From the NCBI GenBank assembly GCA_937907415.1, contig CALCHY010000048.1, positions 1-64,000 on the forward strand: 64,000 nt of DNA, read 5' to 3'. Each line of letters opens with the position of its first letter. Position 1 is the first letter of the stretch. The notes under the pieces were generated by a model that did not search any database, was not told where the DNA came from, and worked only from the letters and a program-made list of their open reading frames with translations. The stretch comes from an uncultured Trueperaceae bacterium (GTDB lineage Bacteria; Deinococcota; Deinococci; Deinococcales; Trueperaceae). Positions 16,006-25,200 of this stretch are shown here, piece by piece. Both the position numbers and the translations under genes were made by a program.

Positions 16006-19000
16006 CTACTGGAAGGCGCAGCGGACTGTTTGCCACCCCTCGAGCGTCACGTTGGAGGCCATGACGCTGCATTGTGGTGCGGGGGTTGGGTCTTGTTCGC
16101 TCCAGGCGACGGCGATGTCGGCCCAGGCGCTGCACCCGCCGGAGCCCACATTGCTTCTTCCCGCGTAATGCCAGCGGCCGTCGCCAGGAGTCTGAACTGA
16201 CAGCGGGCCGGTGTTGTAGGAGCACCACATTCCTGACCACGTGAACTCGTAAGTGATCGTGCGGATCTCTTGGGCTCTCAGGGAAGCGGTCTGCGCGTAG
16301 TCGCTCTCTCCGGTGGCGTTCGCGGCGGCGACTCGGTACTGGTAGTAGAGCGAGCTGACTAGGTTGGTGTGCGTGAAGCTGCGGTTGCCGCCCTCGTACA
16401 CCGAACGCCAGGCGCCCCAGGTGCCGTCGTCATCGCTAGTGCGGACTTGCAGCTTGTAGCTGGTTATGGAGGCATGGCCGTCGGCGCTGGGGGCGTTCCA
16501 CTCGACCGTGAGTGTGTGGTCGCCGCTGCGAGCGAGGGCGGGTGAGCGGGGCACGGTGGGCGGTTCGGCGGCGGTCACGACCACGCTCGGGGTGCTGGTG
16601 GCGCCGACGACGGCGGCTTGGTTGATGGCGGCTACGCGGTACTGGTAGGCGACACCGACGCTTAAGCCGCGGTCGTCGTGACTTAGTACGCCGGGGCCGG
16701 TGCTGGCGATTAGCGTCTGCCACTCGCCGTTGCCGACGCGGCGCTCGAGGCGGTACCCCTGCACGTCGTTGGGGTCGGCGTCCGGGGGCGCAGCCCAGCT
16801 GATGTGAAGGCGCGCGGTGCCGGCGTGCGTGACGTGGGGTTGCGTGGGCGCGCCGAGGGCGGGGTGCGCCTCGTAGGTGTTGCTGGGGCCACTGGCGCTG
16901 CTGTCACCAGCTGCGTTGGTGACTATGACGCGGTAGCGGTAAGAGCGCCCGGGTTGTGCCTCCTGGTCGACGTACTGCGTCTCGTGCCCCGCGAGGGTGG
17001 CGTGCTTGCTCCAGACGCTGTTGAGCTCGCGTTCGAGGGTGTAGGCGGTGATGGGTGTGCCGCCGTCGTTGGGAGCGAGCCAGGTGATGAGGGGGTGCGT
17101 GAAGCTGCCGGGGGCGGTGGCCACGAGGGGCGCGTCGGGCTGCCCGGGTATGCGGATCAGGAGTTGGGGTGGGGTGGCGGGCGTGTAGGGGCTGATGTGG
17201 TTCGCGCCCAGGGTCGTGACGGCCGCTACGCGGTAGGAGTGCTCTGCCCCGAGTTGCGCGTCGGGGTCCGTGAAGCTGGTGGTGGGGTTCTGGTGATCGT
17301 GGATGGTGGCCCACTCGTGATCGTTGGTCTTGCGTTGGATGCGGTACCCGATGACTTGCGCGCCGCCTGCGTCGTTGGGGGCGCCCCACGCGAGCTGGAA
17401 GGCGCCTTCTGTTGTGTCGGGGGTGGCTGTTAGGGCGTTGGGGGCGGCGCTGCGCGCGAGCGCTACGACGTCGTCGCTGGCGGGGCTGGGTTCGCTGGTG
17501 GCGTCGGCGGTCTTGGCGCGCACTCGGTAGGCGTAGGTGACGCCGGCGGTTATGCGCGTGTCGGCGTAGGTTTGGATGGCTGCGGCTTGGGCGGGGATGG
17601 TGGTGAGCGTGGTGAAGAGTGAGCCGTGTTCGGCGCGCTCGAGGAGGTAGGCGGTCACGCTGGGGGTGCTGCTGGCGTCCCACTCGAGGCTGATGCTGAG
17701 GTGTTCGCGGCCGGTGAGGCGGGGCGCGTTGGGGGCGGTGAGGGCTGCGGATGCGGCGATCAGGGTCTCTTCGCTTGTTGGGCTGTCGTGCTGTTGGTTG
17801 CGGGCGGTGACGCGGTAGGCGTACGTGCCGCCGGGCTGGACGGTTGTGTCGGTGAAGGTGGTGTTGTCGTGGTCTTGCGTGAGTACCACCCAGGTTCCGT
17901 GGTCGGCTTGGCGGCGTTCGAGGCGGTAGGTGAGGCTGGTGGCGCCGCCGGCGCTCGCGGGGGCGTCCCAGGCGATGGTGAGGCTGTCTTGGTTGCGGTA
18001 CCGCAGCTTGGGGGCGCCGGGTTGGCTGGGGGCAGTGAGGGAGGTCACGAGCTCCATGGGGGGCGTGTACGCTCCGGTGCCGGAGGCGTTTACGGCGGCG
18101 ATGCGGTAGGCGTAGTGCCGGCCGGGTTCGAGTCCCTGGTCGAGGAACGTTTCACTTTCTAGTGCGCTCAGGTGCCGCCAGGAGCCGCCTTCTTCGCGGC
18201 GCTCTAGGCGGTAGTTGGTGATGGGCGCGCCGCTGACTGGTGGGTTCCAGGCGAGGAGAGCCTCGGTGTCGCTGCGGGGCGCGGCGCTGAGGTCGCGTGG
18301 ACTGCTGGGCGTGTTGCGGGTGGTGACGCTTAGGCGCCGGGACGGTTGACTGTCGCCGTGCTGGTTGGCGGCCACGAGGTAGACGCTGTAGTTGGCGTCT
18401 GCCTGCAGGCCGGTGATGGTGAGGCTGGTGGCGTCACTGGGGCCGGTGGTGGTCGTCCAGGTGCCCCCGTCGCGGGTGTGGTGCGCGCGGTAGCTGGTGG
18501 CGCCGGGGGCGGGTTGCCACGTGAGGGTGATGGCGGCGTGGCCGTTGAGGGAGTGCCCGTCGGCGCGCTCGAGTTCGGGGGGTGCTGGCGGGCCTTGGGG
18601 GGTGCCGATGGGGAGCGTTAGGGGTGTGCTGCGGCCGGCGCTGTTGATGGCGGTGACGCGGTGGTGGTAGGGGCGGCCGTTCTCTAGGTTGGTGAGGCGC
18701 GCGTGCGGTTGGGTGGGCTCGTACGGGAGCGTCTGCCATACAGTGCCGTTGCTGCTTTGTTCGAGGCGGTAGGCCGTGATGGGGTTGCCGTTGTTGGGTG
18801 GGGCGTCCCACGCGAGCTCGAGGGCTTCGTGGAGTGGGGTGATGCGGCCGTTGGTGGGGGTTCCGGGCGGTCCGGCGGGGGTGTGGGGGCCGCCGGTGTG
18901 TTCGTAGCGGGGTTCGCCGTAGGGATTTAGGGCGGTGAGGCGCAGGAAGTACGGTTGGCCGTTGGTGAGGTTGTCGAGGTGGTAGGTGGGGCTGGTGGTT

Positions 19001-20577
19001 TGTCCGGCTTGCTGCCAGTCGCGGGCGTCGTGACTGTGGTGGATCTGGTAGGTGAGGTCTTCTTCGGGGGCGTCCCAGGCGAGGGTGAGGCTCTGGTCGC
19101 CGATCGTGACGCGCAGGTTGTCGAGGTTCTCGTGCTGACCGGGTCCGAGGTTGCCGGGGGTGAGTTGGTGCGTGGCGGTGGGTGTTCCGGGCGTGTTGGC
19201 GGGCCAGGTGATGAGGTCGGCGCCGATGATGGCGGCGTGGTGTTCTTGACCGGCTCGGATGAGGTCGGCGCGGGTGATGGTGGTGCTGCCGCCGGTCGTT
19301 TCGTTGGTGATGAGGCGGATCTCGAGTGGTTGGGTGGTGTTGTTGGTGAAGCGGACGAGTTTTGCGTCTTGCGTGATGGCGAGGCCTTCGCTGGCGCTGA
19401 GGCTGTAGTGGGTGATGCGGGCGGGTGCGCCGTCGGGGTGAGTGAGGAGGCGCGGGGTGCGGCCGGCTCCCCACACGAAGAGGCGGCCGGCTTGGTCTAG
19501 GGCGGCGCCGCGGTCACCGCCGGCGTTGACGCTGACTATGGGTAAGTCGGTTTCCAACTGGATGGTGTCTGCGGAGCAGACGCTGCCGCAGGAGCGCCCT
19601 AGTTGTTGGCTGTGGTTGGCGCCCCACGACCAGGCGCGTCCGCGGCTGTCGAGCGCGATGACGTGGTTGTCGCCGGAAGCGACGGTGATCAGGGCGGGTC
19701 TGGCGCCGTCAACGATGGGCATGTCGAGGCGCGTTATGTCCTGCAAGCTTTCGCTCATGCTCATGCTGGTGGGCCGAAGTGGCCCGCGTGTGTTGTTCCC
19801 CCAACCGTACAGGTCGCCATGCTGGGTGAGCGCGAGCGCGTACCGGTCGCCGCTGGTGATGCTAGTAATGCCCGCGAGCTCGTTGAGGAGGCTGGGGGTG
19901 GCGCTTTGGTCTAGTGGCCACTCCCACACGCGGCCGGTGGCGTCGAGGAGGACCCCGAGTTCGGCGCGGGTGCCGCTGGTGCTGCCGCGAGCGGCGAGTT
20001 GCGCTGGTGGGGCGTTGAGCTCCGGGAACGGTATGGGGATGTGGCTGGTGTCGGCGAGTTCGCGTCGGTAGACGCCGTCTTGGTAGATGCCGAGGGTGAT
20101 GGGGTCGGCGCCGGGCGCTTGGTGTATGAGCGCGTCGCGCCATTCGCCTTGGAGCGTGAGGGCTTCGAGGTTCACGTTGCTGGTGAGGTGCCGGAGTGGC
20201 TCGCCGGTGTGCGGGTTCATGCGGACGGCGGACCATTGGTTGGTGCCGACGAGGTCGGCGTGGATGCTGCCTAGCGCGGCGAGGCTTAGGTCCAGGCGGT
20301 ACTCGAGGCCGTTGAGTCGGTGGTTGGTGACGTTGAGGTCGGCGAGTTGCTCGAGCTCGACGGCTTGCGCGCCGAGGGCTTGTTGCACGAGGGCCTTGCC
20401 GTGTTCGATGGCGGCGTCGGTGGTGGCGCGCTCGAGGGCTCGGTTGCTGATCTCGCTGGTGTTGCGGGTGCTGCGGGTTTGCGTGGCGAGGATGGCGAGG
20501 GCGGTGAGGCCGAGGAGGCTGGCGAAGACGAGCGCGTAGACGATGGCACTGCCGCGCGTGCGGGGGTGTGCTCTCAC
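16006..20577 (-). CDS. PilX-like giant minor pilin with RCC1-like propeller and ten FN3 domains
   Basis: 1523 residues. The N-terminus RGSAIVYALVFASLLGLTAL resembles PilX-type pilus-assembly proteins (short basic leader, one long hydrophobic helix) but lacks the +5 Glu. Residues about 205-460 hold six RCC1-like repeats (GDRYALALTQHGDLYGWGNN, GDNHVIALDSRGRAWSWG), which fold as a beta-propeller in the family. Residues about 470-1430 contain ten fibronectin type III domains (each with LxW...AP and YRV/YRYRVAA signatures). The last 85 residues form a four-cysteine domain (SGMWCSY, GGCSAW, PQCSV, RCAF) shared with the giant PilV-like protein upstream. The GTG start overlaps the previous stop by four bases (GTGA), so it is translationally coupled as the last gene of the operon. 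A surface adhesin assembled at the pilus tip is the likely role; PilY1-like function is my inference. Confidence 0.85.
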   Translation of the reverse strand: MRAHPRTRGSAIVYALVFASLLGLTALAILATQTRSTRNTSEISNRALERATTDAAIEHGKALVQQALGAQAVELEQLADLNVTNHRLNGLEYRLDLSLAALGSIHADLVGTNQWSAVRMNPHTGEPLRHLTSNVNLEALTLQGEWRDALIHQAPGADPITLGIYQDGVYRRELADTSHIPIPFPELNAPPAQLAARGSTSGTRAELGVLLDATGRVWEWPLDQSATPSLLNELAGITSITSGDRYALALTQHGDLYGWGNNTRGPLRPTSMSMSESLQDITRLDMPIVDGARPALITVASGDNHVIALDSRGRAWSWGANHSQQLGRSCGSVCSADTIQLETDLPIVSVNAGGDRGAALDQAGRLFVWGAGRTPRLLTHPDGAPARITHYSLSASEGLAITQDAKLVRFTNNTTQPLEIRLITNETTGGSTTITRADLIRAGQEHHAAIIGADLITWPANTPGTPTATHQLTPGNLGPGQHENLDNLRVTIGDQSLTLAWDAPEEDLTYQIHHSHDARDWQQAGQTTSPTYHLDNLTNGQPYFLRLTALNPYGEPRYEHTGGPHTPAGPPGTPTNGRITPLHEALELAWDAPPNNGNPITAYRLEQSSNGTVWQTLPYEPTQPHARLTNLENGRPYHHRVTAINSAGRSTPLTLPIGTPQGPPAPPELERADGHSLNGHAAITLTWQPAPGATSYRAHHTRDGGTWTTTTGPSDATSLTITGLQADANYSVYLVAANQHGDSQPSRRLSVTTRNTPSSPRDLSAAPRSDTEALLAWNPPVSGAPITNYRLERREEGGSWRHLSALESETFLDQGLEPGRHYAYRIAAVNASGTGAYTPPMELVTSLTAPSQPGAPKLRYRNQDSLTIAWDAPASAGGATSLTYRLERRQADHGTWVVLTQDHDNTTFTDTTVQPGGTYAYRVTARNQQHDSPTSEETLIAASAALTAPNAPRLTGREHLSISLEWDASSTPSVTAYLLERAEHGSLFTTLTTIPAQAAAIQTYADTRITAGVTYAYRVRAKTADATSEPSPASDDVVALARSAAPNALTATPDTTEGAFQLAWGAPNDAGGAQVIGYRIQRKTNDHEWATIHDHQNPTTSFTDPDAQLGAEHSYRVAAVTTLGANHISPYTPATPPQLLIRIPGQPDAPLVATAPGSFTHPLITWLAPNDGGTPITAYTLERELNSVWSKHATLAGHETQYVDQEAQPGRSYRYRVIVTNAAGDSSASGPSNTYEAHPALGAPTQPHVTHAGTARLHISWAAPPDADPNDVQGYRLERRVGNGEWQTLIASTGPGVLSHDDRGLSVGVAYQYRVAAINQAAVVGATSTPSVVVTAAEPPTVPRSPALARSGDHTLTVEWNAPSADGHASITSYKLQVRTSDDDGTWGAWRSVYEGGNRSFTHTNLVSSLYYQYRVAAANATGESDYAQTASLRAQEIRTITYEFTWSGMWCSYNTGPLSVQTPGDGRWHYAGRSNVGSGGCSAWADIAVAWSEQDPTPAPQCSVMASNVTLEGWQTVRCAFQ

Positions 20578-21077
20578 GGGTCCCTGAACCTCACTGCTGT
20601 CTCGTGGCGTCGCTCGCGCTCGCCGTGCTGGAGTGAGATGGTGATGGTGGTTAGGTCGCCTTGGACGGTTGCTTCGATGCTCTTGGTGTTGAGCGCGAGT
20701 GGCGTGATGGTGGTGCGGTGCGCGCGGTAGAGGGTTCCGTCCTCGAGGTAGTAGGTGATGGCTGTGCGGGGCCTGGGGGTGGGTTCGAGGTGGATGGTGA
20801 GGCTGCCGGGGCGGTCGGGGTCGGTGTGTAGGGTGGTGGTTTCGGCTTCGGGGTCAATGACGCTGCCTTGGCGGCTGGCTGCGCGTAGGTCGTCTTTGAT
20901 GATGTTGAGGGCGGTGCGGGCATCGTGAGTGAGGCTGCGTTCGGCCTGCGCGCCACTGGCGGTGCGGGTGGCGGTGTCAGTGACGACGAGCCCGCCGAGC
21001 ACGAGGCCAGCGAGGATGGCGGCGCTGATGAGCACCTCGTTTAGGCTGACGCCTTGTGTTCTGGCTGGGCTCCGCAC
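20574..21077 (-). CDS. PilW/GspJ-like minor pilin
   Basis: 167 residues from a GTG at 21077 with AGGAGA six bases upstream. Type III prepilin site: TQG followed by VSLNEVLISAAILAGLVLGG, with Glu at +5. The body is a pilin-like alpha/beta fold: helix ARTALNIIKDDLRAAS, then strands SLTIHLEP, TAITYYLEDGTLYRAHR and TITISLQHG, the usual GspJ/PilW pattern. Minor pilins of this group prime pilus assembly and sit at the tip. It lies between the two small membrane proteins and the PilX-like giant protein. A TAAACT box at 21171-21176 could give an internal promoter. Confidence 0.82.
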   Translation of the reverse strand: MRSPARTQGVSLNEVLISAAILAGLVLGGLVVTDTATRTASGAQAERSLTHDARTALNIIKDDLRAASRQGSVIDPEAETTTLHTDPDRPGSLTIHLEPTPRPRTAITYYLEDGTLYRAHRTTITPLALNTKSIEATVQGDLTTITISLQHGERERRHETAVRFRDP

Positions 21078-21173
21078 TAGGTCTCCTCTTCCCTCTTATG
21101 TGGGAGGGAACCGTGCGCGCCGTCCTGGAGGTCGCCCAGTCGGTCCTGGCGCGCACAGTCTACGATTCTCAGT

Positions 21174-21695
21174 TTACTGTGTTTCGGCTGTCTCAGAGGC
21201 CTCAAGGCGGTTCTGCGGAGATGTATTCAGCGGGCGATTCGAGTCTTCCGGATATGGGACTGGCGCTAGTGCCATATGGGCGTATCGGTTAGAGGCGAGT
21301 TCAAGGATGCGGGGGACGATGGCGCCGCGCCAACTGCCTTCAACTCGGATGGCGTAGTAGCCTGCCTGCTCGTTGCAGGTTGGCACCCAATCGTTACGCA
21401 GTGGGTCGAAGTGAGCGAAGAGGATTTCGGCGCGCAGCTCGTACGCGGTTCTCCCCTGCTTGATGGTGTCCACCCAGGTGGTCGGGCAGGCCATGGGCGC
21501 TTCGGAATGGAGCTCGAGTTCCTGCAGGCGCTGGTCGATGGCTGCTAGGTGCTCGTGCATCATTTCGCCGACCACGTAATGGTGTTGGGTGTCGAGGCTA
21601 CCTGGTGGGAGCAGGAAGAGTGTCAGGGCTGCGGTAATGAACATGACGGTGACCGCGGCGATGGCTAGCGTCCGGGGGCGCTGGGTGAAGCTCAT
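21174..21695 (-). CDS. Small membrane-anchored pilus-operon protein
   Basis: 173 residues: one N-terminal membrane helix (about 10-30, LAIAAVTVMFITAALTLFLL) and an exported domain with two cysteines (MACPTTW, PTCNEQAGYYAIRVEGSW). No Gly-Phe prepilin site or +5 Glu. It looks like a paralog of the preceding gene: both have the cysteine pair, the YYxI-E-W-type strand (YYAIRVEGSW and YYLLEITSGW) and a C-terminus of VPY then RLEA. It overlaps that gene by four bases. It may be a non-canonical minor pilin or a chaperone-like partner of the giant tip proteins. Function unknown. Confidence 0.75.
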   Translation of the reverse strand: MSFTQRPRTLAIAAVTVMFITAALTLFLLPPGSLDTQHHYVVGEMMHEHLAAIDQRLQELELHSEAPMACPTTWVDTIKQGRTAYELRAEILFAHFDPLRNDWVPTCNEQAGYYAIRVEGSWRGAIVPRILELASNRYAHMALAPVPYPEDSNRPLNTSPQNRLEASETAETQ

Positions 21696-22201
21696 TGGTG
21701 CGCCTCAAGTCTTGATCCGGCTGCGACTGTGTAGGGGACCGGTTCGTTCCGCAGGTAGGGGAGCATGAGGAGTTCGGGGTTCTCGCGTGCCTTGAGCATG
21801 TCCTGCACCATTAGGACGCGTACCGCTTGGGGGTTTGTGTCCCATCCGGATGTGATCTCTAGAAGGTAGTAAGGGGTGTCGTCACAGGTCGGTTCTGGTT
21901 GTGCCATGCCGGGTTGGGGCGCTTGCGTTCGCGTGATGGTGGCGGCGAGGGTGTAGGTGGCGTGGCGTCCGTCGTGTATGCGTTGGGTGATGGCTGGACA
22001 GGGCAGGGTTGGGGTGGCGCCGGTTGCGTCCTGGAAGGAGAGTTCGACCATCGCTGCCGACCAGTGGTTGATGAGGCTGGATGCTTCAGTCATGCGGCGG
22101 TATGCGCGGAGGCTGGTGGTGTAGTGGGTCATTAGCGCGGCCGTCGCGAGAAGGGCGAGTACGGTGATGATGCGCGGGAGGAATCGAGTGTAGTTGGTCA
22201 T
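21692..22201 (-). CDS. Small membrane-anchored pilus-operon protein, paralog
   Basis: 169 residues with one N-terminal membrane helix (ITVLALLATAALMTHYTTSL) and an exported domain with two cysteines (LPCPAIT, PTCDDTPYYLLEITSGW). Preceded by AAGGA; it starts 28 bases after the giant protein's stop codon and overlaps the next gene by four bases. Similar architecture to that gene. The helix followed by a long amphipathic segment (SSLINHWSAAMVEL) is pilin-like, but the PilD cleavage motif is absent, so it may stay in the inner membrane. Confidence 0.75.
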   Translation of the reverse strand: MTNYTRFLPRIITVLALLATAALMTHYTTSLRAYRRMTEASSLINHWSAAMVELSFQDATGATPTLPCPAITQRIHDGRHATYTLAATITRTQAPQPGMAQPEPTCDDTPYYLLEITSGWDTNPQAVRVLMVQDMLKARENPELLMLPYLRNEPVPYTVAAGSRLEAHQ

Positions 22202-22229
22202 GGAGCGTGTCCTTGGGGGGTTGTTGGGC

Positions 22230-25200
22230 TTACCACCAGCGGCACCAGCCGAGTGCCCATGCGCCTGATTGGTTGGAGTTGAGGACGGTGCATTCGGGGG
22301 TGGGGTTGGCGAGTTGGGCGTTCCAGCGCGTGCCGGTTGTGGCGGTCATTGCGCAGCCGCCGCCGCTGGTGAAGTACTCCTGGTGCCAGACGTTGTTGCC
22401 GTAGACGACTGGTCGGTTTTCGAGGGTGTAGGTGCACCAGAAGCCGCTCCAACGGTGCCTGTACTCCACGTTCCGGTAGTAGTAGGGGCGGATGCTGGTG
22501 GATGCAGCACTGACACCCCCAGGGCCGAGGGCGTTTCGTGCTAAGACGCGGTACTGGTAGGTGGACCCTGCGGCCACTCCTGTGTCAATGATGCTGGCGG
22601 TGCTTGGCGTTCCGATCTGGACCCACGCTCCGCCGTTGGTGCTGCGTTGAACGGTGTAACCAGTGATTGGTGAGTAACCGTTACTTGGTGCACTCCATGT
22701 CACGTTGATGATTCGGTCACCTGTGGCGGCGGCTCGTGGAGCGCTTGGGGTGCTCGGCACGGTTGCTGCTCGTAGTGCACTGGAGGTGGCGCTGATGGGT
22801 CCTGTGCCAGCAGCGTTGATCGCGGCGACGCGGTACTGGTAGTAGGTTCCTGCTGTTAGGCCGCCGTGCGTGTAGGAGGTGTTGTGGTTGCCGGTGTTGG
22901 CGTTGAGAGTGGTCCAAGCGCCCCAGTTTTTATCGTTGATGCCTGTGCGGTATTGGATGTTGTAGCCGGTGATGATGTCGTAACCGCTGGTCGGGGCTGT
23001 GAGGTTGATGCGGAGGCGGCGGTCGCTGTCGAGCGATACCACGGGGGCGACGGGGGTGCCCGGGTTGGTCGCGGCGCGGTTGACGTTCGTGGGTTCGCTG
23101 TTCACCCAGCCTGCGGAGTTTCTGACCTGAGTCCTGTAGCGGATGTAGTCGCCGGCGTGGGCGGCTGGGAGTTCTACGGTTGCATCTTCTGTGCCGAGGT
23201 GCCCGCCCAAGTTGCGGGTGGAGTACCAGGTGCCGGCGCCGAGGACTTCCAGCTCGAGGATGTGGTTGCCCGAGTTGGCGGTGCTGCCGTTGGCGTAGAG
23301 GCGGACGTAGCGGGCGGTGATGGTTTCGCTGGGCGCTTCTGCGATGGTCGGGAGGTAGTCGCCGGTGGTGACTTCGCGCGAATCGGGGGATTGCGCCCAG
23401 CCGGTAGTGTTGGCGTTGCCGGCTAGGTACGTCCAGTTGTTCCCGTCTTCGGAGACCTTGACCTTGTACCAGTAGTGGCGCGTGTCGGAGCCGTAGAAGT
23501 AGGCGACGACGGCGGCAATCTCCTGTGAGGTGCCGAGGTCGATTTGGATGTAGCTGTTCTCGGCGCCAGAGTTGGTGCCGGTGCCGCTGCCGAAGGACGC
23601 GTAGATGCCGGAACTTGAGTGGATCGAGGCGTGGCCGTCGTTGACGCGTTCGGGAGTGCTACTGCTGCCGCTGATGGTGGCGTTGCGCGCCAGGTTGGGA
23701 AGCGACTGGAAGTGTATGTGGAGGTTGTCGATCGGGGCTGTGGGGTCGTCGCTGGGGTTATCCCAGGTGATGCGGTGCGTAACGTCGCTGTGGACGTGTG
23801 CGCGGAGGTTGGTCACGCCTTCGGGGCCGTTGATGGCCATGGTTTCGTCTGAGGGCGGGCTGTACTCTCCGACCCCGGCTTGGTTCAAGCCAGCTACGCG
23901 GTAACGGTAGTAGGTGCCTGCCGTTAGTCCTTCGTCGAATATGGTTCGAGCAATATTGCCGGTGTCCGGGACGATGGTTTCCCATGAGTTCCAACTGGTG
24001 CCGTTGCTGCTGGTCTGGCGCTGGAGTTGGTAACTGTCTAAGGGCGCCACGGCCGTGATCACGGGTGCTTGCCACACGATTTGGAGGCCGCTTTCGCCGA
24101 ACACCGTGGCAATGATGCTTTCTGGGACGCCTGGTACGGTGAGGACGGATTCTTGGCTCGACTCGGCACTCAGGGCGCCTTCGCCGATGGTGTTCATGGC
24201 TGCTACGCGGTAAGTGACCTTCGCGCCGGTGAGTAGGTTCGAGTCGACATACTCTTGCGGGCCGGAGGGTGAGCCGTTGATCTCAATGGTGGTAGTTACG
24301 GGCGGCAGCCCATCGGAGGTGGTGGTGCGGTAGAGCCGGTACCCGGTGATGCTCGAGTACCCGTCGTTGGCCGGGGTGTTCCAGGTGACGGTTAGTTGCT
24401 TGTCTCCGGAGGGTGTGATGCTGGGGGTGTTGGGGGCGGACGGAGTGGTTAGTGCGCGTGCGCTGACGCTGGGGCTGCTGCTGGGGCTGGCGCCGGCTTG
24501 GTTGGTGGCGGCGACTCGGTAGCGGTAGTAGGTGCCGGCGGTTAGGCCGGTGTCCGTGAACGTCGTGCCGTTGTTGCCTGACTGCGCGGTGCTCCATGCG
24601 TCCCAGGCGCTTCCGTCGCTGCTGGCTTGGCGTTCGACGCGGTAACTAGTGATGAGTGCACCACCGTCGAAGGTGGGTGGGGCCCACGCGATGGTGAGGC
24701 TGCGGTCGCTGGCGTTGGTGATGGTGGGTGTGCCGGGGATGCCGGGGGCGCCGATGACGGTGACTTCGTTGCTGTAGGGCGAGTACGGGCCCCACAGGTT
24801 GGCGGCGTTGCCGGCCCACACGAAGTACTTGTAGGTGTTGCCCGGCAGGACGCCCTCATCAACGTAGGAGTTGACGTTGGTGAGGTAGACGGTTGCCGGG
24901 TTGGTGCCGTTCGTGAGGCGGTAGACGCCGTAACTGGTGATGGGGGCGTTGCCGCTGGACGCGGGGGCGTTCCAAGTGAGGGTGACTTCCTGCTCGGCGG
25001 TGATGGTGGCGACGGGCGCGGGGATGGCGCTGGGTGCGATGGCGGGATGCGCGATGAGGCTGACTGGTTCGGTCGCGCAGGGGCCCAACTCGAGTTCGAG
25101 GGTGTGCGTGATGGGGTCTGGGCTGTTGGGCGCGGCTCGGGTGGCGCTGGTGGTGCCGGCCGCTAGGGGTACGCCGTCGAGGATGGGTACGGCGTTGGGG

